This document shows positions 9,580 through 20,785 of a stretch of DNA of 64,000 bases, in pieces; positions within the stretch are counted from its first letter, which is position 1; each line of letters starts with the position of its first letter. The DNA comes from Pseudocercospora fijiensis CIRAD86 (lineage: Eukaryota > Ascomycota > Dothideomycetes > Mycosphaerellales > Mycosphaerellaceae), in NCBI RefSeq assembly GCF_000340215.1, contig NW_006921536.1, positions 4,831,789 to 4,895,788 on the forward strand. Reading direction: 5' to 3'. A program made the translations under genes and the position numbers. Below the pieces are notes generated by a model, which saw nothing but the letters and a program-made list of their open reading frames with translations, made no database searches and was not told the DNA's origin.

Positions 9580-10591
9580 TAGGTCTGGATAAGAGCAGAG
9601 ATGGGAGATGAGATGAAATGCTTGGCAGAATTCACGTGCACCGCGGCTTCCTCGCGTTTGATCAGTGACGCAAGCCATCGGAGAGCAGCTCAATGTTTCA
9701 GAGGATGATGATTATGTGATGCAGCTTCCATTGATTATTACACGAGCTGAATCGTGACTGTGACACTTGAATCCAACGTCTTATTGAAGCGTATTGTCAG
9801 ACGCGCTTTCATGCAACAAGCCCCAGGCCAGAATGGTCACTTCTGGCATCGGCGATGGTCGCGTCGCGCCGCGCAGCGAAGTCAGGTACCACGTCACGGT
9901 AGCATCTTTTTCCGAGCCCTTGCGGCACACGGCGTTTCGCAGTCAGCCAGAATTGCCAAATTGGTGTCTGTCGTTCGTGCCCCGCTTGCTCTCACCAACC
10001 TAGAACTACTGTAGCTTCCACTCGCGTTACACCTCGTCCTCCTCCCTTCGCCCTTCGCCCTTCGCCCATTGCTGCGACTGCCATTGCGAGCACTTCACTG
10101 ATCACGTACTCCATCAACGCCACCTCCAAAACGCGTCAATCACACCTCCAACCAGAATAGGTGAGTGAAGATTGATGAAGGCGCGCTCCGGCATCCGCTA
10201 TCCTAGGCCAATAATAATGCCGAGCCCAACGCGCGAGCGCACGGCCTGCACCAGCCCGGATTTGCAACGAAAGCACCACCACCACCCTGGTGATTTCCAC
10301 TGCACTCCAGCTCTTACATCCCACTTTCTCCCGAGCACGCTTTCTGATGAGTCGACAGCAGAATTTTCGCGCATCTATTCGCCCAGCACCGCCGCAAATC
10401 ACCTCCACCCGTCTTGAAAGCCTGGAGCCCGGGACGCGTCGAGAACTAAGTACCCGCTGCGCCCAAACTACCTCCAACCTGCCAGCATTCGCCGACCAGG
10501 GAACCCGCAACGACGACATCACGCGCCCCACGCGTCAAAACACCCTCTGTTGACAGATATCTACCTGTTTCGTCGCTGTCGCCGCACATCG
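9580..10591 (+). promoter_or_regulatory. Upstream and leader region of the forkhead gene, with a probable 5'-UTR intron
   Basis: Pyrimidine-rich sequence and CCCTTCG repeats occur at about 10,040-10,070. A likely 5'-UTR intron runs 10161-10556 (GTGAGT donor, TTGACAG acceptor), placing the start ATG 36 nt after the splice. Several short frames in the intron (10172-10553) are not in the mature leader if it is removed. The region up to about 10,020 shows no gene. Confidence 0.45.
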
Positions 10592-12934
10592 ATGGCAGCG
10601 ACGCGTCGATCCGCCTCCGTCGAGGTCTGGTCCGAGCAGTCGACCGAACAAGATGTCGAGACTGCCCTGCTGAATGCCCTCGGTCCGCTAGACGACGCTA
10701 CAAATAAGCAGAACGTTCAGCTGAATCCGTCTACCACATCCAAGCCGGGCTCATCGCCCTCAAAAAGGGACAGCTCTCCACTGCGGCCCATGAGCGCTCA
10801 TCAGCTCACCGACTTCAGACTGTCTCCTCCTTCGCCATCCAAATTCCCAACCGACTCACCGCGGAAGAACGGCAGCTTCTACTCCATGTATCATCAAGTT
10901 GCTCCCAAAGTGGAGCGCCCACTCTACCCCTCGCACCCACCGACATACGATAAAGAGAATGTGTTTGAGGGAGCCTCTTTCGGAGAGCTGCCATATCCTG
11001 AGCCCGACTATGGCTACAAAGCACCCCTCAAACGCACGTCTATCGACTCCCGACCTCAGTATCCGAGCATCAAGAAGTTCAAGGCTGCCGGTGAAGACAG
11101 CTTTGAGCTGCCACGCCCGCAAGACATGCCCGTGCTCACCGATGACGGCAAAAAGCCAGCTCACAGCTATGCGGAACTCATCGGCATGGCCATTCTCAGA
11201 GCTCCGAACCGTCGTCTGACCCTCGCCCAGATCTATAAGTGGATCTCAGATAACTTCCGCTTCTACAGAGGATCTGAAGGTGGATGGCAGAACAGCATTC
11301 GACACAACCTCAGCCTTAATAAGAACTTCATCAAGCAGGAGCGACCAAAGGATGACCCAGGCAAGGGCAACTACTGGGCCATCAAGCCTGGCGAGGAGCG
11401 CCCTTTCCTGATGGGCAAGAAGCAGCCAGTGAGGAAGATCATCAACCCAGATGGCTCATCCTACACTCACGGCCTACCCATGCCTCCCTCTTCGGATCCA
11501 GCAGGCTTCCGTTCAGCCAGTACTCCTGCCATTAGCAACTTCACCGTTGGTCCACATTCATCGAGAAAGCTTGAGACCAAGGACATCGATTCTGCCAAGT
11601 TTCCAGACGAGACCGAGCTGTCGTCTGACGCCACGATCCCAGCATCTGACCCAGCGCTTCAAGAAGACGAGAAGCATGACGATGCCGCCGCTATGCCGCC
11701 GCCGCCTCTTCTGATGCGATCTTCGCCTCCACCAGCAGATATTGGCTCATCACCTCCAACTATGCATGCAAATTTGAACGGCACGCCTGAGCCTGAGCCC
11801 CGCATTCCACTATCAAGCAGATCTGGCGGCCGTCGACGCAAATTCGCAGGCATGAACGATAGCGGATACTGGTCATCAATCGAGTCATCTGCTGCCCGCG
11901 GTGCATCTCACCAGCTGGCCAGCGAGAACGAGGTCCGGAGCCATCGGATCAAGAAGGGACGTGCAGAAGCAGAGATTGCACGTATCCGCAGCTCATCCTT
12001 TGACAGCCCAAGCAAGGACCAACATCGCTACCAGCCACCTCCTGGTAGCTTCGGCTCTTCGCCATCTCACAAGGACGACAACCCACTCACCCCGGCTGTT
12101 CTCTTCAAGCGACCAGCTCGACCACCACCATCGGTATCACCAAACACAAACTTGCGTGATCACCGCAACAGAGTGAGAGCATTGCTGTCGCCTGCAAAGA
12201 ACTTCAGTCCAATGCCGCAAGAAAGCCACACTTGGAGTCCTGCTTTCACGCTCAGTGAAGAAGGTCCAGTGGGCCTCACGCCTTTCATCTCACCTTACAA
12301 GCATAATGAGACACCATGGCGGCCACTTGCTGACACGCCCGACCCGTCTTACAACTTCAACAATGCAGCATTCGATGTCTTCATGGATCTTCCCGACCAC
12401 GACACCGCTGCACGCGGATCGCCAGAGAAGCGGTCCGCAAGACGACCATCTCTCGTCCGTGCCGCCACCAGCACCGGTGTTCTCGCAGATATCACTGGAA
12501 CTGCTAAGAGCAACAACCTCATGTTGGCGCCGCCGACGAGTGGTAGTCCATTCTCACTATCACCATTCATCGCAAAGACTAGCTCATTGCGATCGCCAGC
12601 TAAGCTTGGCTCGCCTTTGAAGCAGTCACATAAGCCATCACCTCCCAACAACACCACATCCGATATGAGTTGGATGAATGTCGGCTTTGGCGAAGAGAAT
12701 ATTCAGCCAGGAGCTACAATGAGCAATAAAGACGTTTCAGAACTATTCGGTGTCGAGCTTCACAGCGATGCTAGCGAAGAAGCGATCGACATCTTTCAAG
12801 ACTTTGGCAAGATTGGTCAATCTGCACAAAACATGCAGGCACCAGACCGTAGCACTGGTAGTCCAGTAAGAAAGTCTACCATGGGACCACCAGCACGACC
12901 AGGACTGGGACGTAGTACCAGCAATCGCTGGTAA
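10592..12934 (+). CDS. Forkhead (winged-helix) transcription factor, 780 residues
   Basis: Single coding exon from ATG 10592 to TAA 12932-12934. The open frame extends upstream only to a TTG at 10550, so the ATG at 10592 is taken as the start. The forkhead domain spans residues about 187-272: KKPAHSYAELIGMAI at its start, LTLAQIYKWISDNF, the recognition-helix motif GWQNSIRHNLSLNKNF, and a basic wing ending GNYWAIKPGEERPF. There is no FHA domain. The forkhead sequence and its N-terminal position recall fission yeast Sep1 and budding yeast Hcm1, regulators of periodic cell-cycle transcription, rather than FHA-bearing Fkh1/2. The flanks are long, Ser/Pro-rich and disordered, with many SP/TP sites suited to cyclin-dependent kinase. 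DNA binding in the nucleus is secure; a cell-cycle role is inference. Confidence 0.93.
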   Translation: MAATRRSASVEVWSEQSTEQDVETALLNALGPLDDATNKQNVQLNPSTTSKPGSSPSKRDSSPLRPMSAHQLTDFRLSPPSPSKFPTDSPRKNGSFYSMYHQVAPKVERPLYPSHPPTYDKENVFEGASFGELPYPEPDYGYKAPLKRTSIDSRPQYPSIKKFKAAGEDSFELPRPQDMPVLTDDGKKPAHSYAELIGMAILRAPNRRLTLAQIYKWISDNFRFYRGSEGGWQNSIRHNLSLNKNFIKQERPKDDPGKGNYWAIKPGEERPFLMGKKQPVRKIINPDGSSYTHGLPMPPSSDPAGFRSASTPAISNFTVGPHSSRKLETKDIDSAKFPDETELSSDATIPASDPALQEDEKHDDAAAMPPPPLLMRSSPPPADIGSSPPTMHANLNGTPEPEPRIPLSSRSGGRRRKFAGMNDSGYWSSIESSAARGASHQLASENEVRSHRIKKGRAEAEIARIRSSSFDSPSKDQHRYQPPPGSFGSSPSHKDDNPLTPAVLFKRPARPPPSVSPNTNLRDHRNRVRALLSPAKNFSPMPQESHTWSPAFTLSEEGPVGLTPFISPYKHNETPWRPLADTPDPSYNFNNAAFDVFMDLPDHDTAARGSPEKRSARRPSLVRAATSTGVLADITGTAKSNNLMLAPPTSGSPFSLSPFIAKTSSLRSPAKLGSPLKQSHKPSPPNNTTSDMSWMNVGFGEENIQPGATMSNKDVSELFGVELHSDASEEAIDIFQDFGKIGQSAQNMQAPDRSTGSPVRKSTMGPPARPGLGRSTSNRW

Positions 12935-13567
12935 TGCCGAGGCGAGAAGCCATGACGACGATGAATGACGGCGTGACGAAATTTCTTTTGACGACGACAG
13001 CGCTTCAGTTGGAGCTTCATGCGTTCAGTACTTCCTTGGCTTCGATTCAGGAGTTTATTGGGTGAAGGATACCGGGTTGGAGGTGGGGGGGGGGGGGGGG
13101 GTTCTCCATTGTCTTTACTTGGGAAAGAGAACGAATGACTGTCAATGATCTTTACGGCCTGATGCGAGGAGCGAAAAGACGGGATTTTTGCAAAGCGAGT
13201 ATGAATTTTTTTGGGCAGTATAATACCAGATGCGATGCGGTGCGCTGCTGCTATGCTATTTTGCAATGAAATGAATACATGCTTGAACTTCACCATGACC
13301 CTCAAATCTCAACCTATCATGCTCTCTGCTCACTGCGAGATGTATCTCCTGATTGTTTGATTGACAAATGCATCAAATGACCACCTTCATTCTCCGCCTC
13401 TTCCCTAACCCTTAAAGGTTCTCTTTCCTCTTCTCTCCTGACCCGTCCACTTCCATTCCCAATTTCTCAAGACTGCTTATTAGCTACCTTCATTACCGAT
13501 GTCTGTGGCGGTTGCTACTGCTGCTGCATTGGGTGGATCAAAGTCAGGACAGCCTGGAGTAGTGAAT
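12935..13567. other. Convergent 3' flanks between the forkhead gene and a minus-strand gene
   Basis: No gene supported. It contains a 17-G run (13085-13101). Minus-strand frame 12817-13305 overlaps the forkhead 3' end and spans the G run; rejected. Confidence 0.45.
13085..13101 (+). repeat. Homopolymer run of 17 G
   Basis: Uninterrupted G tract in the 3' flank of the forkhead gene. Length is likely variable or imprecise in assembly. Confidence 0.9.
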
Positions 13568-13921
13568 CTACACAGCTTCCTCATCGCTGCCATCTCCTGT
13601 AGAGGTATCGGACTGATCACCTGCTTCCGCTGTCGTAAAGTCAAATTTGCAACCATCACTTTGGGTTGGGTCTCTAACCGGCATTCCACGAGCCATAGGT
13701 TCTGTTGGATAGCTGCGATATCATTTCCGTCTCATCCTGCTCGAGTTGACCGTGCGCAGTCGCTAAAGCTTTGCATACAATATGTTTTGTGATTGTGATG
13801 GAAAATACTTACCGACCGATTTGAGCTTCCTGAAGCTCCCAGTGATGCCAACGGCTTTTAGGTAAGATGCGACACAGTCAACTTCCAAATTCCGTGCGTA
13901 CTCTAACGGTACCGCAAAGCT
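13568..13921 (-). pseudogene. 3' two exons of a minus-strand gene truncated by the transposon block
   Basis: Exon 13921-13813 (minus) reads SFAVPLEYARNLEVDCVASY..., then KAVGITGSFRKLKSV; a GTAAGT donor at 13812 opens an intron to 13702 (CAACAG acceptor), and the last exon 13701-13568 reads EPMARGMPVRDPTQ..., then AEAGDQSDTSTGDGSDEEAV, ending TAG. The join keeps phase and the two exons total 80 codons plus stop. The acidic Ser/Thr/Asp tail is typical of a genuine C-terminus. Directly upstream, 13924-13922 reads TAG in frame (or a CTTAG acceptor), and from about 13,930 the sequence becomes RIP-mutated repeat, so the 5' part is missing or destroyed. Family not recognised. An alternative acceptor 11 nt earlier gives a different, less protein-like tail. 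Confidence 0.5.
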
Positions 13922-15619
13922 CTAAGCCTAGACGGCTTTTCATATGCAAAGTGGCATTATATTCTTACTCCTACTGTTTATACGTCTTATCTAGAGTAAG
14001 GAGCGTAGGCCCCGACTCGCTAGTATACTTCTACTACTAAGCTCGTAGAAACGTATACCCTTTATAATCCTCTAATTTCTTATAAAATCTCGCTCTATAG
14101 TTACTACTTAGAATGCGTAACCTTTTATCTATCGTCCTCGCTAGTCTAAACTTAGTAAGGCCTAGATCTTCCGGAGGCTCGTTCTTAGAATCCTCGATAC
14201 CTCGCTATAAAGTTTTAAGTTCTGCTATATACAGTCCGCTAGTTAATAGCTATACTACGTAGACCTATCGCTTCTCCCTTAAGGTCGGACGTATATACGG
14301 TCTACGACCGATGCCTCTACGGTTATCGTCTAGGGACTTACTAGCCTTAAATCTTGCGACGACTACATATCGCGCTACGCTGTCCTACTACTTAGCTCCC
14401 GTAAGTAGTAGTCGCTAGCAAAACGTGTCCTTAGAGTCTTAATCGGGATTACGGGTTCTCTACGGATTAAGTAGATCTAGGCCTACGAATTCTAGATCGA
14501 TCGCCTAGGTATAGGGTTCGATATACGAAACCTTATATACTATGTAAGGCTAAGAATTGCTATATAAGCTTACAAAACTATATAAAATAGTATATAAGGA
14601 TATAAGATTAGTGTTTAACACCTCCGTTTAAGACGCTCTAAGCACTAAACACGTTAATATCGTATCGAGCTGTCTTAGAGACAAAGCAAAGAAGATAAGT
14701 AATTAACTACTACGGCTAAAACTAGTACTACGTAAGCGAGTATAGGTTTTTGTCTCCGCCGAGGATAGTATAAGCATCTATATAGCGCTAATAGAAGACT
14801 ATGCTAATCGTAGTTTAGGTCGGTCTAGTCGTTCTATATACCGAATACCTACGCGCGAAACTCCGTCTCGATAATAACTATCCGAACGATATAAATCCTA
14901 CGGACAATAACGAAGAAGTAACCGAAGAGACTAAGAATCTATAGCGTCTATAGACAAGTGCTAGCCTAAAGTACTATATTATTATCTAGTCCGAGTTGTA
15001 TAACATCCGTACCGAGTACAATTAGCTTCGTAAGAGCGTCGTATACTTGTAACGACTTGTCTGCAAGCTAATAAAGCGCATTCGTAAAGTAGAAGGTAGC
15101 GAGAAAGGCGATAAAGAGCGCTAGCTCGAAGAGATATTACTCGAGCAAGTAGAGTTAGAGTTAGGTCCCTTTAAGTAGTAAGCTTAGCGCAATGCTCTTA
15201 GAGATACTTAGTTAAAGAAATCTGCTAAGAAATACTCCTCTCGTCTTAGTAGTACTCGAAGCCGGTACCCTCTTAGTAAAGACATATAGAAGGTATTAAA
15301 GCATTACTAGCAGCTGCAACGCGATACTAAAGACAAAATAGAAGAAGACGGGTATAAGGATTAGGATAAGGTTAAGGATAAGGATAAGGAGAATAACAAT
15401 CCTTAGCCGGGTCCGGCTCTAGGTCGAGCTCGTATAGAAGAGGTTAAGTAATATATCGAGCGTTTCTCGTATTGCCTTCTTAGATAACGTTACTAATAAA
15501 GACTTTAATATAGACGCTTGTCTTTTACTATCCGTATAGTCCGATACGCTTTACTAATTTAATGCAACGCTTAGAGCAGTTTCTAACTTAAGGACCGGAG
15601 GTTCTTAATCGACTAGACT
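13922..15619. other. RIP-degraded repeat sequence, unidentified
   Basis: CpA and TpG are strongly depleted and TAG/TAA occur in every frame. A plus-strand stretch at about 14,860-15,180 keeps a charged, Glu/Lys-rich coding look between stops (for example EEVTEETKNL), but no domain can be named. Confidence 0.6.
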
Positions 15620-15658
15620 GTCGCTTGCTATCCGCTAGCGACGCGGATAGTAGCAGAC
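15620..15658. repeat. 39-nt hairpin, copy 1
   Basis: Left arm GTCGCTTGCTATCCGC, 7-nt loop TAGCGAC, right arm GCGGATAGTAGCAGAC. The inner 10 bp pair well; outer pairs are imperfect. Preceded by gactagact, nearly as in copy 2. Confidence 0.8.
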
Positions 15659-15789
15659 ACGGTAGTAGAGCGTAAGCTCTTAGTCCTTTAGCCCTTAAAT
15701 CGGTATAGGCGCTAGTGTAGGCAGAGGTACTATTAGGCTCTTAAAGTCCGGAGTTTGCTACGATAGTATATACTAACTTTGACTAGATT

Positions 15790-15828
15790 GTTACTTGCTA
15801 TCCGCATTAAACGCGGATAGTAAGCGAT
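15790..15828. repeat. 39-nt hairpin, copy 2
   Basis: Left arm GTTACTTGCTATCCGC, loop ATTAAAC, right arm GCGGATAGTAAGCGAT. One arm carries the RIP-type change GCAAG to GTAAG. Confidence 0.8.
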
Positions 15829-16669
15829 AGAGCGGTAGAAGGTTGCTAACAATATCTAGCAGAACTTACTATTAGAGACTAGCATATTCGCAAGATCTTT
15901 AAAGAGTTAATAAGGCAGGATATTCGACAGCAGTCTCGGTCTATAGCAAGATCCATTCTAGATCTACGTAAACTATATCGAATGTATCTAGAAATAAGGC
16001 TATCTAAGGCTAGTAGACACCGAGCCAAACCGAACTAGAAACAAGACTAGTAAGCCTAACAAAACCTAGGGCAGACACTCGGTAAGGAGCTCGTATAGCG
16101 AGCGGCGCTTAGTAATAATAGTAGTAGTAATAATGTTGTCGCGGCGGCTTTAATCGATTAACAGAGTAAGATAAGTAAGTAGAGTATAGATCTTAAATAT
16201 ATACATTGCTACTACGGAGGCTACGAGATAGTATACTCGTAGCAGTATTAATAATACTATCTTCGCTCTAAGGAAAGTTCGCAACGCGCGTACCGCGTAG
16301 AGTCGAGACGGCTATTATACTTGTTAGTTCTGCTTGCTTAACTATAGAACAGCTCGTATAACATATAGGAACGCATTCTAATGCTACTGCTGCTGCTGCT
16401 AACGTAGTTCTTATGTTTAAGGTAATGCTATAGACAGGGTAAGAGGGTATATACGATATTAGACGAGAAGGAAGAGTTAGTAGTAAGCAGGAAGAGATAT
16501 TATATCGCTAGCGGTAGTGTGAACTTCTATTATAGAAGGAGGCTACGTAAAAGTCTATTATCGGTATTACTATTATTAGGAGTAGGAAGCTTCGTAAAAG
16601 TGAGCTTTCGTAGTAGTAGTATCTAACTACTCGAGGCTGCGATTGAAGTGAGTATTCGAGCGAAAACAT

Positions 16670-16708
16670 ATCGCTTGCTATCCGCTAGCTAAGCGGAGGG
16701 TAAGCGAC
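16670..16708. repeat. 39-nt hairpin, copy 3
   Basis: Left arm ATCGCTTGCTATCCGC, loop TAGCTAA, right arm GCGGAGGGTAAGCGAC, with two substitutions in the right arm. Confidence 0.75.
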
Positions 16709-16951
16709 AAGTCTTTCTTACCTAGCTCTTTACTATCGGTAAGGCGGGATACCTGTATAAACTAACCGCAATCTTAGCATTATATACGAAGCCAATTCTT
16801 AGCTCGTAACCTACCTACGTAGCATAAGTATTGTTAGTACGTTCCTATTGTTTATATAAGCACTTTATACGTATTGTTAGCTTCTACAATAACAGCAGCT
16901 ATTATATTAGGCTTGTCCCTTCTGCTTTAGCATCCTTCTTCTCTTAGCGAA

Positions 16952-17053
16952 CGATAGCGATAGCGATAGCGATACTATCCTTGCCTTTACGACTTAATAC
17001 TATCCTTGCCTTTACGACTGCCGCCGCTCTCGACACTATCCTTGCTTTTAACT
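16952..17053 (+). repeat. Short tandem repeats (CGATAG x4 and a duplicated 20-mer)
   Basis: CGATAG is repeated four times at 16952-16975, followed by two copies of ACTATCCTTGCCTTTACGAC and a partial third (ACTATCCTTGC). Confidence 0.7.
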
Positions 17054-18554
17054 ACTAACGCTCTCGATACGATAGCATCTAACAACTTTATAGCGACCGA
17101 CGAGGAGATTAACGAGATGTTCGGCTCTCTAAGAGAGCCTCGCTCTAGTCGCTCTAGTCGCCCTGTTCGTCCTACTCGTCGTCTTAGAAGCTTGCGTCGA
17201 CTAACGATTAGATACGAAGACACGCCGGTAGTGTAGCAGCAACAATAACAAGAGTCTCTTTCGGTCTAGGACGTTAATGTACTAGATAAGTATATGTTTC
17301 GATCGCAAGCATTAAGCAGTATCTAATATATATTAGCGTTATCGAAGTAGCGGCCGCAGCGCTATATCCTTAAGTGTAGGCTAAGCGCCGCTTAGGTCCG
17401 TTAGGATAGGCACAACGCTAGCGTAAGCGTACGTAACAAGGTCTTCCTAGTGCAGCTCCGGCACTAACTCTAGCACCTTAACTATCTTCGGCATCTAGGG
17501 TACTACTACCGCTAGCAGAAATGCAGCCGCCGTAACTAGCTACGACTCCGGCTCTAACTCCGAAGAAGAAAGGTCCGAAGGGTAATCGTATTAAGCTCTT
17601 CCGCCCTGCGGCTTTAAATATATACTATAGCTAGAGCGTAAAGCAATAGGAGTCGAACTCGACTACTTAGAACAAGTTGTTATCGCATATTAGACGGATC
17701 GAGGAGACTAATACTAGCGAGAATCGTATGCCTCCCTACAAGCGCTATAAGCGCTTAGGCTATACTTGTCGTATATATTCTTAGGAAGGCAAGCAGTTTA
17801 ATAGCAGCATACGCAATGTCAAGTGTACTCGCTGCCGCTTGTAAAAGGTCGCCGCCTCTAAGTGCGTTAACTAGATATTATAAATTAGACTGTCTACCTG
17901 CCTTCTACTTCTCGTAAGATCTTCCTCTTAACCTTTATACTAATGTTCTATATTTGCTGCCTTGAATGCTTCCTTTCTGTAAAGTCTAGCTCTTTCTATT
18001 TACGCTAATATCTTATATCTTATATCTCGCGGCTCGCGGCTCGCGGCTCGAATGCTTCCTATCTACTTTCGTTAATAACGCGCTTCTTATCGTTTTAAAG
18101 AGCGCGTTAGTCTTGTATAAAGCACCTCTTTTATCGGTCTGAACGTCGTATAGAATATACCGTAGAATATGCTATAGAATATGCTATAGAAAGTGCGGTA
18201 AAAAGTACTAGATCTAGCGTAGAACAACAATAGAATTTGTTATAACGCCGCCGGCAAGTTGATATCTCTATGTCCGGATCTTAGAAGTTGGGACTTCTAG
18301 TAATAATTGCGGTCCTTGATCTATGCGAGTCCTTATTGTTTTTTATAAATCTTAGTGCTCAAAAATCTAGATCCCGAAGATCTAGGAATTTGAGATTTCT
18401 AGTAGAGATTAAGGACCGCAATTATTACTAGAAGCCTAGTATCTAGCAAAGATTCGAGTTAGAAGTTAGGGCTAAGAATTTTATTATTACCTAGGTATGT
18501 AAATGCTAAGCTGCATTCCCGCGGACATATTAAGAGAGGAAACATCGATATTCC

Positions 18555-18732
18555 GTCGCTTACTATCCGCTAAACTAGTAAGTAAATCGGACTTAATATT
18601 CTACGTATCCTCTGCCGGCATAAAGGCGCTGTATAAATGATACTAAGCCTAATATTTAGGACCCGACTTTACTAAGTACTTGCCAAATCGGGAACTTCTA
18701 TTTCTAGAGTCTATACGCGGATAGTAAGAGAT
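18555..18732. repeat. Split copy of the 39-nt hairpin, arms separated by 146 nt
   Basis: Left arm GTCGCTTACTATCCGC at 18555-18570 and a right arm GCGGATAGTAAGAGAT at 18717-18732. Either an insertion opened the loop, or these are remnants of two copies. Confidence 0.55.
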
Positions 18733-18907
18733 AATAATAGTATGTGAGAGATACGAATGCTACGTTAGAGACGGGATTAGTATATAAAAGTAGAGACAAG
18801 TATAGTACCGTATTATAAAAGTTGAGAGGTCTTAGTAGCAGTAAAGTCGCAGATAATAGGAATGTAAAACACTCTACCCTACCGAATGTAAAGTTAAGAG
18901 TAGTGAA

Positions 18908-18946
18908 GTCGCTTACTATCCGCGTAATTAGCGGATAGCAAGTGAC
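18908..18946. repeat. 39-nt hairpin, copy 4
   Basis: Left arm GTCGCTTACTATCCGC, loop GTAATTA, right arm GCGGATAGCAAGTGAC. Near-perfect 16-bp stem. Confidence 0.85.
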
Positions 18947-20785
18947 CTCGTGCTCTTAAAACAAGTAATACTCGGGAGTAAGAGTAACAATTAACCTAGT
19001 TCCTTCCTTCTTCGAATAATAGAAGTTTACCTCTAGGGCAGTATATACCTTTTACGCTTCTTCCTATCTTCTTCCTCTTCCTTCTCTATACTCTTATACT
19101 CGTCTATAACATCGCCTTAAATACAAGAACTACGTTAATAGTATAGAAAGTAATAAAGATAGCTATTACTCGCCGCTCTCTTCGCGTTAGTCGTATAACT
19201 CGCTCCGCTTCTATTCGCGCTAGCCGTACTAACTCCGCCTCTTCTACTAGTTTTGTCTCCGGTATCCTTGCTGCTCCGCCGGTCTTTCTAGCATTGCCCC
19301 GTAAGAGGGCATATACCTCTTATCGCTCGCTACGTCCTAGCGCGTTGCGCTCTCGTAATAATAGGTAGGCTGTTCGCCTATAGTAGATGTATATTCTTGT
19401 TTAATCCTATTCGACCGTCTAGCGATGCTAATATAGTTCTAGTGCTGCCCTTAGTGCTAGACGCCGCCTGCGCCTTACTACGCTTAGTTAGCCTAGCCCG
19501 CTTAGTTCGCTTATATATATCTTCGTAATCGTTTAATCGAGAGGCTTAACTAATTATCGAATAGTCCGCCGCTACCTCTATCTCTAGTACCGCCTGCCTT
19601 TAGCTCGTCGTAAGTACTTAGATCTAGTTCTGCGGTATAGTTAATAGCTAATTATACGTAGTCTCCCTGCTAGTCTACCGCCTCCGGCTTCGCTTGTCCC
19701 TAGTCTAGCTATTTCTACTACCTATTCCTTTATCGAAGACGACGACTCTTCTATATATATAGTCTTCCTTAGCAATGCTTGATGTTTAAACTAATATTGT
19801 ATATAGTAGCGGCGGTACTAGCTTGCTAGCAAGTAGCTTCTTTAAGTAAGTCTTCTACTCGTTTCTGCTTGTTTAAATACTAACTATTATACTTAGCTAC
19901 GATACTACCGACGACGACGACGATACTAGCCTACCTTCTTTGTAAGTCTTCCGCTCGATCTGCTATCTAGAATTAGTGCTAACTATGCTATAGCCTCGAC
20001 GACGCTAACGATAGCGCCTAGTTAGGCTTTTCTTCTACCTTGTTTGTCTCTAGCTCTTCTCCGGCTCCTAACGATAATGCGCCCGCTACTGCGCCCGCTA
20101 TCGACACCTCTACTAACGGCACTGCTACTAATAGCACTTCTATAGGCACTACTACCGCCTCGCGCTATACTAGTCGGCCGCCTCGCGGCCCTTTTTAAGT
20201 TAAGATAGTGCGGCCTTGTGCTACTAGCGCTAGAGTCTACTAGCGCACATTTACCTAGGCTAAGTTTAATAGTATGCTTGTTCCTTGTATTTATAATTGC
20301 TTCGTTAGCTAATATCGGTCGTAGTATTAAGTAGAAAGCAGCAGTTATACTACTCGTATATCGCTCGCCTTCTCGAGAGCTACGAGCAAGGCTTTACGTA
20401 GCATGTGCGTATTATAAACCCTCCGTGCCGTTACTGCTTTACGCGCGGCCGCGTATGCTATAAGTATAAAGCCGAATCGAGAGCTAACTTCGAGGGTAAG
20501 GTTACTAGAAAGGAGGGCAAGTATAGTAGTTGTCGTGCTAACAACCGCCTTTGCGAGGTTCGTTAATTGTTTAGCGTAGTAAGACCTGAAATATGGCAGT
20601 AAGTCGCATAATACTACTACTACTGCTGCTAGCTTGCTTTCTATTTAGTTTTAGTTTTGCTACTAGCTGCTGCTGCTGCTTTCTATAGCTTAATGAAATA
20701 AAACTGCTACTATAGCCTGCTTTAGCCTCTAATCTTCCTATCTCCTATTACTTGCTTTGCTAATGTATCGACTTGTGTTTGTATT

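Larger units (their letters stand above)
14690..17880 (+). pseudogene. Unidentified degraded plus-strand reading frame with a C-terminal cysteine motif
   Basis: Discontinuous plus-strand frames run through this interval. Near the end (17,730-17,870) the frame reads GYTCRIYS, a stop, then VKCTRCRL and ASKCVN, that is, paired cysteines of zinc-binding spacing. Hairpins of the 39-nt family interrupt it at 15,620, 15,790 and 16,670. A transposon protein is likely from context, but neither transposase nor reverse-transcriptase motifs are visible. Confidence 0.3.
18000..20570 (+). pseudogene. Second unidentified degraded plus-strand frame with a cysteine motif
   Basis: Ser/Thr/Ala/Asn-rich coding-like sequence at about 20,060-20,170 is followed at 20,406-20,566 by an open run reading PPCRYCFTRGRVCYKY, then SSCRANNRLCEV. 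The spacing C-x2-C-x6-C and later C-x6-C resembles a zinc-binding module and parallels the motif at 17,730-17,870, so the two intervals may be diverged copies of one element. Family not recognised. Confidence 0.3.

Noticed and set aside
12817..13305. 162-codon minus-strand frame behind the forkhead gene
   Set aside because: It overlaps the forkhead 3' end, passes through the 17-G run and has no leader or domain.
13480..13792. Plus (13499-13792) and minus (13480-13689) unspliced frames
   Set aside because: Splicing on the minus strand gives a better, acidic C-terminal frame in this interval; the unspliced frames are its shadows.
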